12,730 nt of DNA, from assembly GCA_048941605.1 (NCBI GenBank), contig JBHLNL010000099.1, forward strand, positions 1-12,730, written 5' to 3'. The stretch is from Loki-b32 sp048941605 (GTDB lineage: Archaea > Asgardarchaeota > Lokiarchaeia > Sigyniarchaeales > SOKP01). The translations under genes and the position numbers were made by a program. A model generated the notes under the pieces. That model was not told the origin of the DNA, searched no databases, and saw only the letters and a list, made by a program, of their open reading frames with translations. Below are positions 6,320 to 12,730 of this stretch, piece after piece. The first letter of the stretch is position 1. Each line of letters begins with the position of its first letter.

Positions 6320-8011
6320 TTATTTGGTATCTGGTATATTTTTTGAGTCATCTGATGTTTTTAACGGTTTAGATATAGGTGTTATTGGAGTGGGTTTTCC
6401 TTTCAAAAATGAAGAAGTACTGGATAGTTCTTTTTCATATGCTTTTTTGAAAGAGTCTTCTCGATTTGTGATACTTACTATGGGTTCTTTTTTCCTTGGT
6501 AATGTTTTTCTGTATTTTCTCACTTTTCTTACTTGTTTTGGATATTTCAAATATCTTTGATAAGCAACTAAATATCCTCCAGTACTCAAACCAGCAATAC
6601 AAGCAACGATTAGCATTATTCGAAAAATAAATGGTTCTTCGAATGAATCAGCTAAAAGTACAGTATATCTAATTTGGAAGAAGACATTATCAATAGAAAT
6701 TATCGTATCCTTTGGTAATCCAAATTCATCTCGTAAATAAACCTGAATCTTCAAGGCGATATTTATATCTTTAGATATAAATGATGTCACATCGATCCCA
6801 CCTGAAAATGCGCTTTGTAATGTATTTGTTGCTCTGATTAACTTAATATTATCTACATACTTATCGTTAATAAATAAGCGTATTTCTGAGTTTGATGATA
6901 AGCTAGAAAACGCTGTATTATTGATCATATATTCAAAATTTAATAAACCCTCATCAATCCTGATATTCTCCCCATTAATTTGTGCTCCCGCTTGCTCCCA
7001 TGAAACTGCAGTATATAGATCAATTTTTTTTGTATATGTGAAAGTTAAATTGAGTGATCTCATTATTAACATATCCCATGTATCAATATCTACATTATAA
7101 TCATTATCTTCACAATATAAGTCAATTCCAAGTGTAATGGTAAAGTTAAAATTATCATGTTCTAATACTGAATTTAAATATGATGTAAGAATGTTTTCTG
7201 GGAGTGTATCTAGAGCTGTATCTGTATAATTTGATACTGTTGGATTTTGATCTCGACCAAGATCAGTTGTTATATTTTCAGCGATTTGATATGTGTTAAT
7301 ATTGTCCAAATCAGAAATAAGTACATAAAAAGTAGCGAAATCTCCAATTGCAAATTGTTGTGGTTCTGGATATGGTGAGGGATCTGGATCTCCATCTGTA
7401 TAGTCACCTGGACGCTCAATGCCACCTACTTGAGGCGCGAGTGGATTTGATCCTGCTGCTGTAACACTAGCATTAAAAAACACCTCAAGTGAAGCATCTG
7501 TAATTATATAATCTGACATATTGACTGGCATTCTTATATTTCTTTTCCAATGTATACTAGGTGTATTACGTGTTTGATCAATACCTTCATCCCAAGTATG
7601 AGTAATATATAAACCTGCTGAAGAAGTGCCATTGGTATCGGGAGATATAGGAAATTCTGGATTATTAAAATCATGCCATTCGCCATTATTAAGAGGCTCA
7701 TCAATTCTTTTCACACCCGAATCTCCATGGATTATATAATTGCCAAAACCATTACTGATAGAAGCGTCAACATCAGATTCATCTCCTTCTTTACTAGAAA
7801 TCCATTCAGATTGATCATCAAAATTAGTGTTTCTAAGCCATGATCGTGTATATGGTATTTCTGATGATAATTGAATATCTCTAATCATGGCTTTTTGATT
7901 GATATTATAATTCGAATCAAAAGTTGAAATAAAGGCGCCTAAAGACAAAGTAAATAACACAAATAAAATAAACCAGTATTTAAGATTTCTTCTATTTTTA
8001 AATATTTTAAT
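6320..8011 (-). CDS. Membrane-anchored surface protein, first gene of the operon, probable ATT start
   Basis: The frame from the first standard codon (GTG at 7960) gives 546 residues but cuts into the hydrophobic anchor. Reading back to ATT at 8011 adds 17 residues, IKIFKNRRNLKYWFILF. This restores a basic tip plus membrane segment like the paralogue's MFKKIKIRK start, and it places GGTGAT 8 bases upstream. An in-frame TGA lies at 8023-8021. In the 563-residue form the extracellular part is beta-rich with about eight sequons. It includes NTNFDDQSEW, GDSGVKRIDEPLNN and the shared cysteine in LYCEDN, plus a Pro/Asp-rich insert (GDPDPSPYPEPQQ) that the partner lacks. A membrane helix (about 460-484) and a basic tail (YPKQVRKVRKYRKTL, FKKAYEKEL...TSSFLK) follow. 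The tail ends about 40 residues earlier than in the partner. Family and function are unknown; outward topology is inferred from the sequons. Confidence 0.8.
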   Translation of the reverse strand: MKIFKNRRNLKYWFILFVLFTLSLGAFISTFDSNYNINQKAMIRDIQLSSEIPYTRSWLRNTNFDDQSEWISSKEGDESDVDASISNGFGNYIIHGDSGVKRIDEPLNNGEWHDFNNPEFPISPDTNGTSSAGLYITHTWDEGIDQTRNTPSIHWKRNIRMPVNMSDYIITDASLEVFFNASVTAAGSNPLAPQVGGIERPGDYTDGDPDPSPYPEPQQFAIGDFATFYVLISDLDNINTYQIAENITTDLGRDQNPTVSNYTDTALDTLPENILTSYLNSVLEHDNFNFTITLGIDLYCEDNDYNVDIDTWDMLIMRSLNLTFTYTKKIDLYTAVSWEQAGAQINGENIRIDEGLLNFEYMINNTAFSSLSSNSEIRLFINDKYVDNIKLIRATNTLQSAFSGGIDVTSFISKDINIALKIQVYLRDEFGLPKDTIISIDNVFFQIRYTVLLADSFEEPFIFRIMLIVACIAGLSTGGYLVAYQRYLKYPKQVRKVRKYRKTLPRKKEPIVSITNREDSFKKAYEKELSSTSSFLKGKPTPITPISKPLKTSDDSKNIPDTK

Positions 8012-8019
8012 GGAAACTA

Positions 8020-8025
8020 ATCACC
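8020..8025 (-). promoter_or_regulatory. SD GGTGAT deciding an ATT start
   Basis: Minus-strand GGTGAT is an exact match to the archaeal anti-SD region (the 16S 3' end reads ...GATCACCTCC). It sits 8 bases before ATT 8011-8009 and far (about 60 bases) from the first standard start codon, GTG at 7960. It overlaps the in-frame TGA, so no longer frame is possible. The site is the main argument for the ATT start. Confidence 0.6.
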
Positions 8026-8163
8026 GTAGATTTGGATATTATTCTCTTCTCAACTTTTTCTTAAATTGAATAAAGTTTAATTAAATAATAATAATAAATA
8101 ATACTTAAGAAATAATTATATAATTTTAATTAAAAAACTTATTTATAATGTTTTTAAAGTGAT
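8026..8163. promoter_or_regulatory. Shared divergent promoter region
   Basis: The 156 bases between the two divergent operons are almost pure A/T. A perfectly symmetric TATA-like element, AATTATATAATT (8114-8125), lies here. Rightwards it predicts a start near 8146 and a short leader carrying GTGAT (8159-8163), 4 bases before the TTG at 8168. Leftwards it would give a leader of about 80 bases; a nearer option for that strand is the ATTTAATTAAAC-like stretch near 8075-8086. Which box serves which operon cannot be decided by eye. Confidence 0.4.
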
Positions 8164-8167
8164 ATAA

Positions 8168-9421
8168 TTGATCCAAAGTATTTTGACATTTCAGTTCAAA
8201 ATTAACCAGAAAGAGACGGGCGAAATAGAGCCGGAATTTGAACCAATTCAATTAATCTTCCGAGAAGATAAATTTGATGAAGAAAATTTTTCAGAATTGC
8301 TTGCTGTAAATGATATTTTCGCAATTTTCTATCAACATACGACAGGACTTTTTGGAGTTAAATATAGCTATAGTAATTTTTACGAGGGAAGATTAAAGGA
8401 AACTCCTTATCAAGTAATATCTTATTTTAAACAAGTTGCTGATGGAACACAATATTTAGCAATTTCAATATTTGAACTGGATGATGAGATTGAGATTTTT
8501 GAAGATTTAATTAAAGAAATGGGTAACAGATTAGATGTCATATTTGATAAATTAACTAGAGCAAGAAACTCAAAGCAGCTCTCGTTAATTGAAAATATTA
8601 ATATAAGATTAAAAAATGAAATAAAATTTACTATTTTTCAAGTAGATAGATTATCTAATTTAGATAAACTTCAGAAAGCAGCATTAATTTACAATAGTAA
8701 TGAGCGATTAAAAATCTTAGAAATTTTAAGAGAAGCTCCTATCTCGAAAAAAGAAATGAAATCTATGCTTGAAAAGATGACTTCTACTGTAAACGTGGAT
8801 ATTCTACTTCAACCATTTTTAGAATTAAATCTTATTCGAAGGGATTGGATTAAAGGTGAGAAAGATAAAAAGACAGGTGAAATTACACATCAAGGTGAAT
8901 ATTTATTTCTTGTTAAAGATATAATACTTTCACGTATCCCTAATGAAAATCTATTAAACCATTTTAAAGAAACAAAAAATGAATTGTTACCATTATATAG
9001 ACAAAAAGTCGTTGATTTTTTTGCCGATTATGATCCATACAAACAACCCCTCGAACAAACTAAGAAATTAGCATCAATTCTTTTAAACCCAGATGTCTAT
9101 GATTTCTTTGTACTAATGAGACATAATCACTATCCCTTAGATAAAATTCCAAAAATTTTCTCAGAATTCGCTGTGACTGAGATTCTTCTAGAAGATTTAA
9201 AGAATTTGAGGATTATTACAGAAGTTATTGATGAGAATGACAGAAAATGGATATGCTTATTAACTGATATAAAACCATTAATTGTATTCCCAGAGTATTT
9301 ACTACCTAAAATTAGAGCAGCATTTAAAGACCAAGATTCTGATGGAGCAATTACTTATGAAATTGCCAGGAAAGCACTCAGTTTATTAGAAATAACTTAT
9401 CCTGAAAAAGTGAGTTTTTAA
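8168..9421 (+). CDS. Two-winged-helix protein with N-terminal alpha/beta (longin-like?) domain
   Basis: The 417-residue protein has no signal or membrane segment. TTG is the chosen start, with GTGAT 4 bases upstream. Residues 1-130 alternate strands and helices (MIQSILTFQFKI, NDIFAIFYQ, TQYLAISIFELDDE, then a helix to 128). This resembles the small sensor-like longin/roadblock layout common in Asgard archaea, but I see no diagnostic motif. Residues 167-255 look like a winged helix (NERLKILEILREAPISKKEMKSML, then a hairpin wing EYLFLV). Residues 295-375 look like a second one (DVYDFFVLMR, VTEILLEDLKNLRIITEV, KWICLLTD). No catalytic residues are evident. It heads an operon with the TrmB-like gene 33 bases downstream, and diverges from the surface-protein operon. 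A regulatory or adaptor role is inferred from the winged helices only. Confidence 0.75.
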   Translation: MIQSILTFQFKINQKETGEIEPEFEPIQLIFREDKFDEENFSELLAVNDIFAIFYQHTTGLFGVKYSYSNFYEGRLKETPYQVISYFKQVADGTQYLAISIFELDDEIEIFEDLIKEMGNRLDVIFDKLTRARNSKQLSLIENINIRLKNEIKFTIFQVDRLSNLDKLQKAALIYNSNERLKILEILREAPISKKEMKSMLEKMTSTVNVDILLQPFLELNLIRRDWIKGEKDKKTGEITHQGEYLFLVKDIILSRIPNENLLNHFKETKNELLPLYRQKVVDFFADYDPYKQPLEQTKKLASILLNPDVYDFFVLMRHNHYPLDKIPKIFSEFAVTEILLEDLKNLRIITEVIDENDRKWICLLTDIKPLIVFPEYLLPKIRAAFKDQDSDGAITYEIARKALSLLEITYPEKVSF

Positions 9422-9438
9422 CCAATAAAAATTTAAAA

Positions 9439-9445
9439 GAGATGA
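9439..9445 (+). promoter_or_regulatory. SD-like GAGATGA before the TrmB-like gene
   Basis: GAGATGA differs from GAGGTGA at one position and lies 9 bases before the ATG at 9455, supporting that start. The ATG inside this element (9442) is in another frame and soon stops. The site lies in the 33-base gap after the winged-helix gene, which is consistent with a shared mRNA. Confidence 0.5.
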
Positions 9446-9454
9446 ATATAAAAA

Positions 9455-11641
9455 ATGTACCTATTTAAGGATAAAGATATTGTTGAAGTTCCTATTACTT
9501 GTAAGATTTGTCTAAAAGAAATTAAATTCCCAATTTCTGTGGATGAGTATAAAGAAATTACAAAGTTTCCAATCCAAAAAGAAAACATCCATGGGGATCC
9601 CTCTCATAAATTAATTGTTTTTATCAATCAATATTTAGAAGTGGAAAATTTTGAAATAAAAGATATCATAGAAAAAGCTACAGATGTTTCTTATTCAAAA
9701 GAATTAGCAAAACAAGTATTAAGTGAAATAGATTTATCAGAAGAAGAAATTGATCTTTATTTTCGAACCACTGGAAGAGAAGCGGTATCAATTGGTGAAA
9801 TGTCAATTTTAACAGGTAAATCCAAAGAAGAATGTAAAAAAATCGCTGAAAAATTTGTTGAGAAAGGATTATTCAAAGAAATTGTGGGAGCAACACCTCA
9901 TTATCAGGCTTTGCCGCCTTATGCGGCTTTAATCGCGCAAACAAAGAAATTTTATAGCTATATTTCAGATATTAAATCAAAGATCCCAAAACAATTAGAT
10001 GTTTCTTTTACTAAACTTGAAACAGAAGCTGAGGGAATGGAAAAATTAAAAGATTCTAGTGAAGCGATGACGGGACTGAAAGAAAAGATGCTTTCTCAAA
10101 TTCAGGCTCAAAAGAAAGAATTTGATGAAACTATTTCTGCAATAGATCAGATTAGGACCATTTCAGAAGATATATCTCAACTTGGAGATATTACAAAAAC
10201 GCTTTCTGATGATCAACTTGGTTCTTTATCAAAACAATTCGAAAATCTTAATGTTAGAACCTCTCAAATCATTAAAAATCAAGTTGATGATCTTAGAGAT
10301 CAATTTGGGGATATTAAAAATACAATTACAGAAAATTTGCAGAAATTACGTTTAGGAGTAATTCAACAAGCTGTAGGAGATGTTATTGATAAAGTTATAG
10401 CATCACGCCTAAAAGATATTACCAATAATTTAAATGTCCAGCTAAGCGTAAGTCAAACTGTGTTTGCAGATGAATTGAAAAAAGCAACTCAAGGGTTGAA
10501 TACAGAAGTTATATCAAAATTAAAAGATTCACTTCAAGATGCTGTTAAAAATATAGATACAATTGCCTCAAAAACGGGCGAAGATAAAGAAAGAATATTT
10601 TCAGATCTTTCAGATAATTTCAATAAAGCTGTAAAGCTAGCAGAACAAAGGATTGACGGTCTCTCTGGGGGTATTTTTCAATCATTTGATAATATTAAAG
10701 ATATTTTTGGGAAGGGAATTGTTGATACCTTAGATAATACATTAGAAGATATTTTAAATCGATTAGAAGTTAGTGAAGTTACAACTAGAGAGTTTTGGGA
10801 ACAAGCCAAAGGTACAAGAGGCTTTACAATGAAAGATATTTGGTTTATACGCTCCCCGGAAGCAGCTAAAGCTCATATTAATGAAGAAATATCGAAGGCT
10901 AAGATGAGAGTTTTAATAGTTGCTCCTAATCTTTCTGATATTGATATTGAGTCGATTAAAACTCGCCCTTCAAGAATAAACTTTAGAATTGCTACTTACA
11001 TGGATCCCACAATACCAGATCATGAAGCAATTATGAAAGAAATGGATAAAATGGACAACGTGGATTACAGAAATAGAACTCTACAGAACCTTTGGGGAAT
11101 AAATAAGGATTATGAAGAGGTTATCTTATGTGTTCTTTCAAAAACGGAAATTAGAGGAGAATATGTTACTGAAATCGCTGGAATTGGCAGTATAATTGAG
11201 GAACATATCAAAATCTTTGTCCCGATACTCGAGGATGCTTGGGTGGGAGCTCGTAAAGAAGTAATGCGTACAATAAAAAAACCAATTTTAGAAGAACCTT
11301 TGAAAGAAGAACCCTTCACAACCACTCCAGCAATAACAATTCCTCCTGAAGAGGAAGTTCCTGAAGAAAAAGAAGCTGTAGAAGCTCCAAAACCCACAAT
11401 GCTATCACAACAATTTGATGAGATTATTAATAGTCTCGAAAAAATGACAGGGACTGAAATATCATTATCATTAGAAAGATTTCAAAATGAATATGTTAAG
11501 ATTGAAGGCTATAACAGTGTGCTGAAAAATCTACATAATGCAAGTAAGGATCTTAAGAGCAATCCTGAAATTCTGAGCCGCCCCGAGAGAGAAGAGCTAA
11601 AACTATCAATGAAAATATGGAAACAAAAACTAAATATCTAA
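9455..11641 (+). CDS. TrmB-like regulator with long internal coiled coil
   Basis: The 728-residue soluble protein has five parts. (1) Residues 14-68: CKIC (16-19) and HGDPSH (46-51) could form a small zinc site. (2) Residues 95-155: a winged helix (REAVSIGEMSILTGKSKEECKKIAEKFVEKGLFKE) of the TrmB type. (3) Residues 165-455: nearly unbroken amphipathic helix with heptad-like Leu/Ile spacing, probably coiled coil. (4) Residues 458-600: a TrmB effector-like domain (DIWFIRSPEAAKAHINEEI, MRVLIVAPNLS, final VPILEDAWVGARK) related to the phospholipase-D fold but without HKD catalytic motifs. (5) A Pro/Glu-rich linker (610-648) and a C-terminal helical domain (650-728). Typical TrmB proteins are about 250-350 residues with a short linker between DNA-binding and sensor domains, so the 290-residue helical insert is unusual. 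Target and ligand are unknown; DNA binding is inferred from the helix-turn-helix. Confidence 0.82.
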   Translation: MYLFKDKDIVEVPITCKICLKEIKFPISVDEYKEITKFPIQKENIHGDPSHKLIVFINQYLEVENFEIKDIIEKATDVSYSKELAKQVLSEIDLSEEEIDLYFRTTGREAVSIGEMSILTGKSKEECKKIAEKFVEKGLFKEIVGATPHYQALPPYAALIAQTKKFYSYISDIKSKIPKQLDVSFTKLETEAEGMEKLKDSSEAMTGLKEKMLSQIQAQKKEFDETISAIDQIRTISEDISQLGDITKTLSDDQLGSLSKQFENLNVRTSQIIKNQVDDLRDQFGDIKNTITENLQKLRLGVIQQAVGDVIDKVIASRLKDITNNLNVQLSVSQTVFADELKKATQGLNTEVISKLKDSLQDAVKNIDTIASKTGEDKERIFSDLSDNFNKAVKLAEQRIDGLSGGIFQSFDNIKDIFGKGIVDTLDNTLEDILNRLEVSEVTTREFWEQAKGTRGFTMKDIWFIRSPEAAKAHINEEISKAKMRVLIVAPNLSDIDIESIKTRPSRINFRIATYMDPTIPDHEAIMKEMDKMDNVDYRNRTLQNLWGINKDYEEVILCVLSKTEIRGEYVTEIAGIGSIIEEHIKIFVPILEDAWVGARKEVMRTIKKPILEEPLKEEPFTTTPAITIPPEEEVPEEKEAVEAPKPTMLSQQFDEIINSLEKMTGTEISLSLERFQNEYVKIEGYNSVLKNLHNASKDLKSNPEILSRPEREELKLSMKIWKQKLNI

Positions 11642-11647
11642 GATAAT

Positions 11648-11718
11648 TCTTTTTTTAAATTCATTTTAGTTTTGGAATCTTAACCTGATTTTTTATAATA
11701 AAATACTTATTATTATAT
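11648..11718 (+). promoter_or_regulatory. T-tract terminator and promoter for the metallohydrolase gene
   Basis: T-runs at about 11650-11657 and 11690-11695 follow the TrmB-like stop and may end that transcript. TATA-like stretches TTTATAATAAAAT (about 11693-11705) and TTATTATATT (about 11709-11719) precede the ATG at 11736. Only a T-rich run separates the second one from the ATG and there is no SD, so a leaderless or short-leader mRNA is likely. Confidence 0.4.
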
Positions 11719-11735
11719 TTTTAATTACTTTTTTT

Positions 11736-12730
11736 ATGGAACAAGAGGTAATAACTCTCAAATCTGGAAAGATCAATGATTTCCTACATCATATTGATGT
11801 GAAAGGATACCAAACTCCACGAACTTTGTCAGTTTTTTTAGCAGAATTCGATGATTGTTCAATTCTTTTTGATTGTGGATCTTCTTTAGACATTAATAAA
11901 GGATTAAGATATTTTAAAAAAAATCAAATTCCTTTATCATCATTTAAATATTTAATTACAACTCACCATCATTTTGATCATAATGGCGGATTGTGGAAAC
12001 TATATGAAGAAATAAAGAAACATAATCCAAATGTTAAAATTCTTACCAATATCACAACTAAATACCTTCTGAATGATTACGAACATCATTTAAACAGAGG
12101 AAGAACTACATATGGAAATTTAGTAGGTGAAATGAAACCTATAGAAGATAAAGCCTTTAAAATAATAGAACCAAGCAACATTTCTAATATTGATATAACA
12201 AAATTAGAGATCGTTGATTACTTTTATATAAATGGCACTGAGATAAAATTAGCTATATTAAATACTTTGGGACATACCCCGGATCACCAATCACCAATAT
12301 TAATAAAAGGAAATTCACTTGAATTTATTTTTTTAGGAGAAGCTGCTGGTACTCTGTATCATAAGTCAAAATTGGTAACAATGCCTACATCTATGCCAAT
12401 ATATTACAATCATAAAGACTATATGGACACTTTAAAAAATTTAAAACGTATAAATCCTTTAATGGCAGGTTTCGGACATTTTGGAGTTGTCAATGGAAAA
12501 AATAATGTGCACGAAATTATCCAAGAACATGAATCCTTTATGAAGAAATTTAAATCTTCAATTGTAAAATATTATAAAGAAGAACCAAAAACTAGATATA
12601 TTGTTGAAAAAATAATACCCTTATTAATTCCTAGAACTGATTTATCTTATGGCCATAATTCAATTTTTGATAATATTTCCGTAGCGATTGTATATGGAAT
12701 GATGATTTCATTGGGATTTCGTTCAATTCC
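11736..12730 (+). CDS. Metallo-beta-lactamase-fold hydrolase (3' end cut by the window)
   Basis: The frame opens at ATG 11736 and stays open to the window edge, 331 residues without a stop. The fold signature is clear. ILFDCGSS at 43-50 is the early strand with Asp46. THHHFDHNGG at 76-85 is the HxHxDH metal motif (His77, His79, Asp81, His82). His180 lies in TLGHTPDHQS, and His248 in AGFGHFG. The usual bridging Asp (GD) is replaced by Glu202 in FLGEAAG. These enzymes use two zinc or iron ions to hydrolyse thioesters, phosphoesters, lactones or nucleic acids; this subfamily cannot be assigned. There is no RNase motif (beta-CASP) and no signal peptide. Residues 260-331 are a helical extension with a short hydrophobic stretch. 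It appears independent of the upstream operon, with its own TATA boxes. Confidence 0.88.
   Translation, partial: MEQEVITLKSGKINDFLHHIDVKGYQTPRTLSVFLAEFDDCSILFDCGSSLDINKGLRYFKKNQIPLSSFKYLITTHHHFDHNGGLWKLYEEIKKHNPNVKILTNITTKYLLNDYEHHLNRGRTTYGNLVGEMKPIEDKAFKIIEPSNISNIDITKLEIVDYFYINGTEIKLAILNTLGHTPDHQSPILIKGNSLEFIFLGEAAGTLYHKSKLVTMPTSMPIYYNHKDYMDTLKNLKRINPLMAGFGHFGVVNGKNNVHEIIQEHESFMKKFKSSIVKYYKEEPKTRYIVEKIIPLLIPRTDLSYGHNSIFDNISVAIVYGMMISLGFRSI

Noticed and set aside
10826..11254. Possible phospholipase-D catalytic activity in the TrmB-like effector domain
   Set aside because: No HxKxxxxD motif is present; the similarity is to the non-catalytic TrmB sensor branch.
11110..11397. 95-residue minus-strand open frame inside the TrmB-like gene
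   Set aside because: It is low-complexity Ser/Gly/Ile-rich sequence mirroring the Glu/Pro-rich linker on the plus strand; there is no start signal or homology that I recognise.
11664..11671. TTTTAGTT near the metallohydrolase promoter and TAACTAA near the acetyltransferase TATA box, considered as further copies of the macro-promoter operator
   Set aside because: They are single short half-sites in very AT-rich DNA, expected by chance; there is no paired arm.
1..12730. CRISPR arrays, insertion sequences, tRNA or rRNA genes, attachment sites
   Set aside because: There are no regularly spaced repeats, transposase genes, cloverleaf-forming or rRNA-like segments. The only large duplication is the paralogous gene pair.

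Overview
The window is very AT-rich and reads as archaeal. Several start codons lie about 25-35 bases downstream of TATA-like boxes. Other starts have Shine-Dalgarno (SD) sequences matching the archaeal 16S tail (GGAGGT, GGTGAT). There is a TrmB-type regulator, and there are heavily N-glycosylated, membrane-anchored surface proteins. Lipid-type beta-oxidation genes, V4R and macro domains, and a long coiled-coil winged-helix protein together suggest an Asgard archaeon, perhaps Lokiarchaeia-like. That placement is inferred from gene content and style; no marker gene here proves it.

Layout. (1) 2-73 is the 3' end of an unknown gene. (2) 167-712 encodes a divergent macro-domain protein with an inverted repeat around its TATA box. 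802-1329 encodes a V4R-type ligand-binding protein starting at TTG. (3) 1532-2719 and 2883-3839 encode a 3-hydroxyacyl-CoA dehydrogenase and an enoyl-CoA hydratase, two consecutive steps of beta-oxidation. The hydratase carries an unexpected C-terminal DnaJ-like zinc-finger tail. (4) 3959-4516 encodes a RimJ/RimL-like GNAT acetyltransferase, convergent with the next operon. (5) On the minus strand, 8011-6320 and then 6285-4531 form an operon of two paralogous surface proteins. Each has an N-terminal membrane anchor, a large extracellular beta-rich region with many sequons, one C-terminal membrane helix and a conserved basic cytoplasmic tail. (6) Divergent from it, 8168-9421 and 9455-11641 form an operon of two cytosolic proteins: one with an N-terminal alpha/beta region and two winged helices, and one TrmB-like protein with about 290 residues of coiled coil between its DNA-binding and effector domains. 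(7) 11736 to the window end is a metallo-beta-lactamase-fold hydrolase, cut by the edge.

How they may work together. The dehydrogenase and hydratase act one after the other on acyl-CoA, and their order matches the domain order of archaeal fused enzymes such as Metallosphaera crotonyl-CoA hydratase/3-hydroxybutyryl-CoA dehydrogenase. The least explained part is the divergent pair of two-gene operons at 4531-11641. Two surface proteins with a shared cytosolic tail face two winged-helix proteins across a 156-base shared promoter region. A surface-sensing or surface-organising module with its own regulators is a reasonable hypothesis, but the sequence shows only the arrangement. There are no tRNA, rRNA, CRISPR or insertion-sequence signals, and no gene-free stretch longer than about 200 bases.
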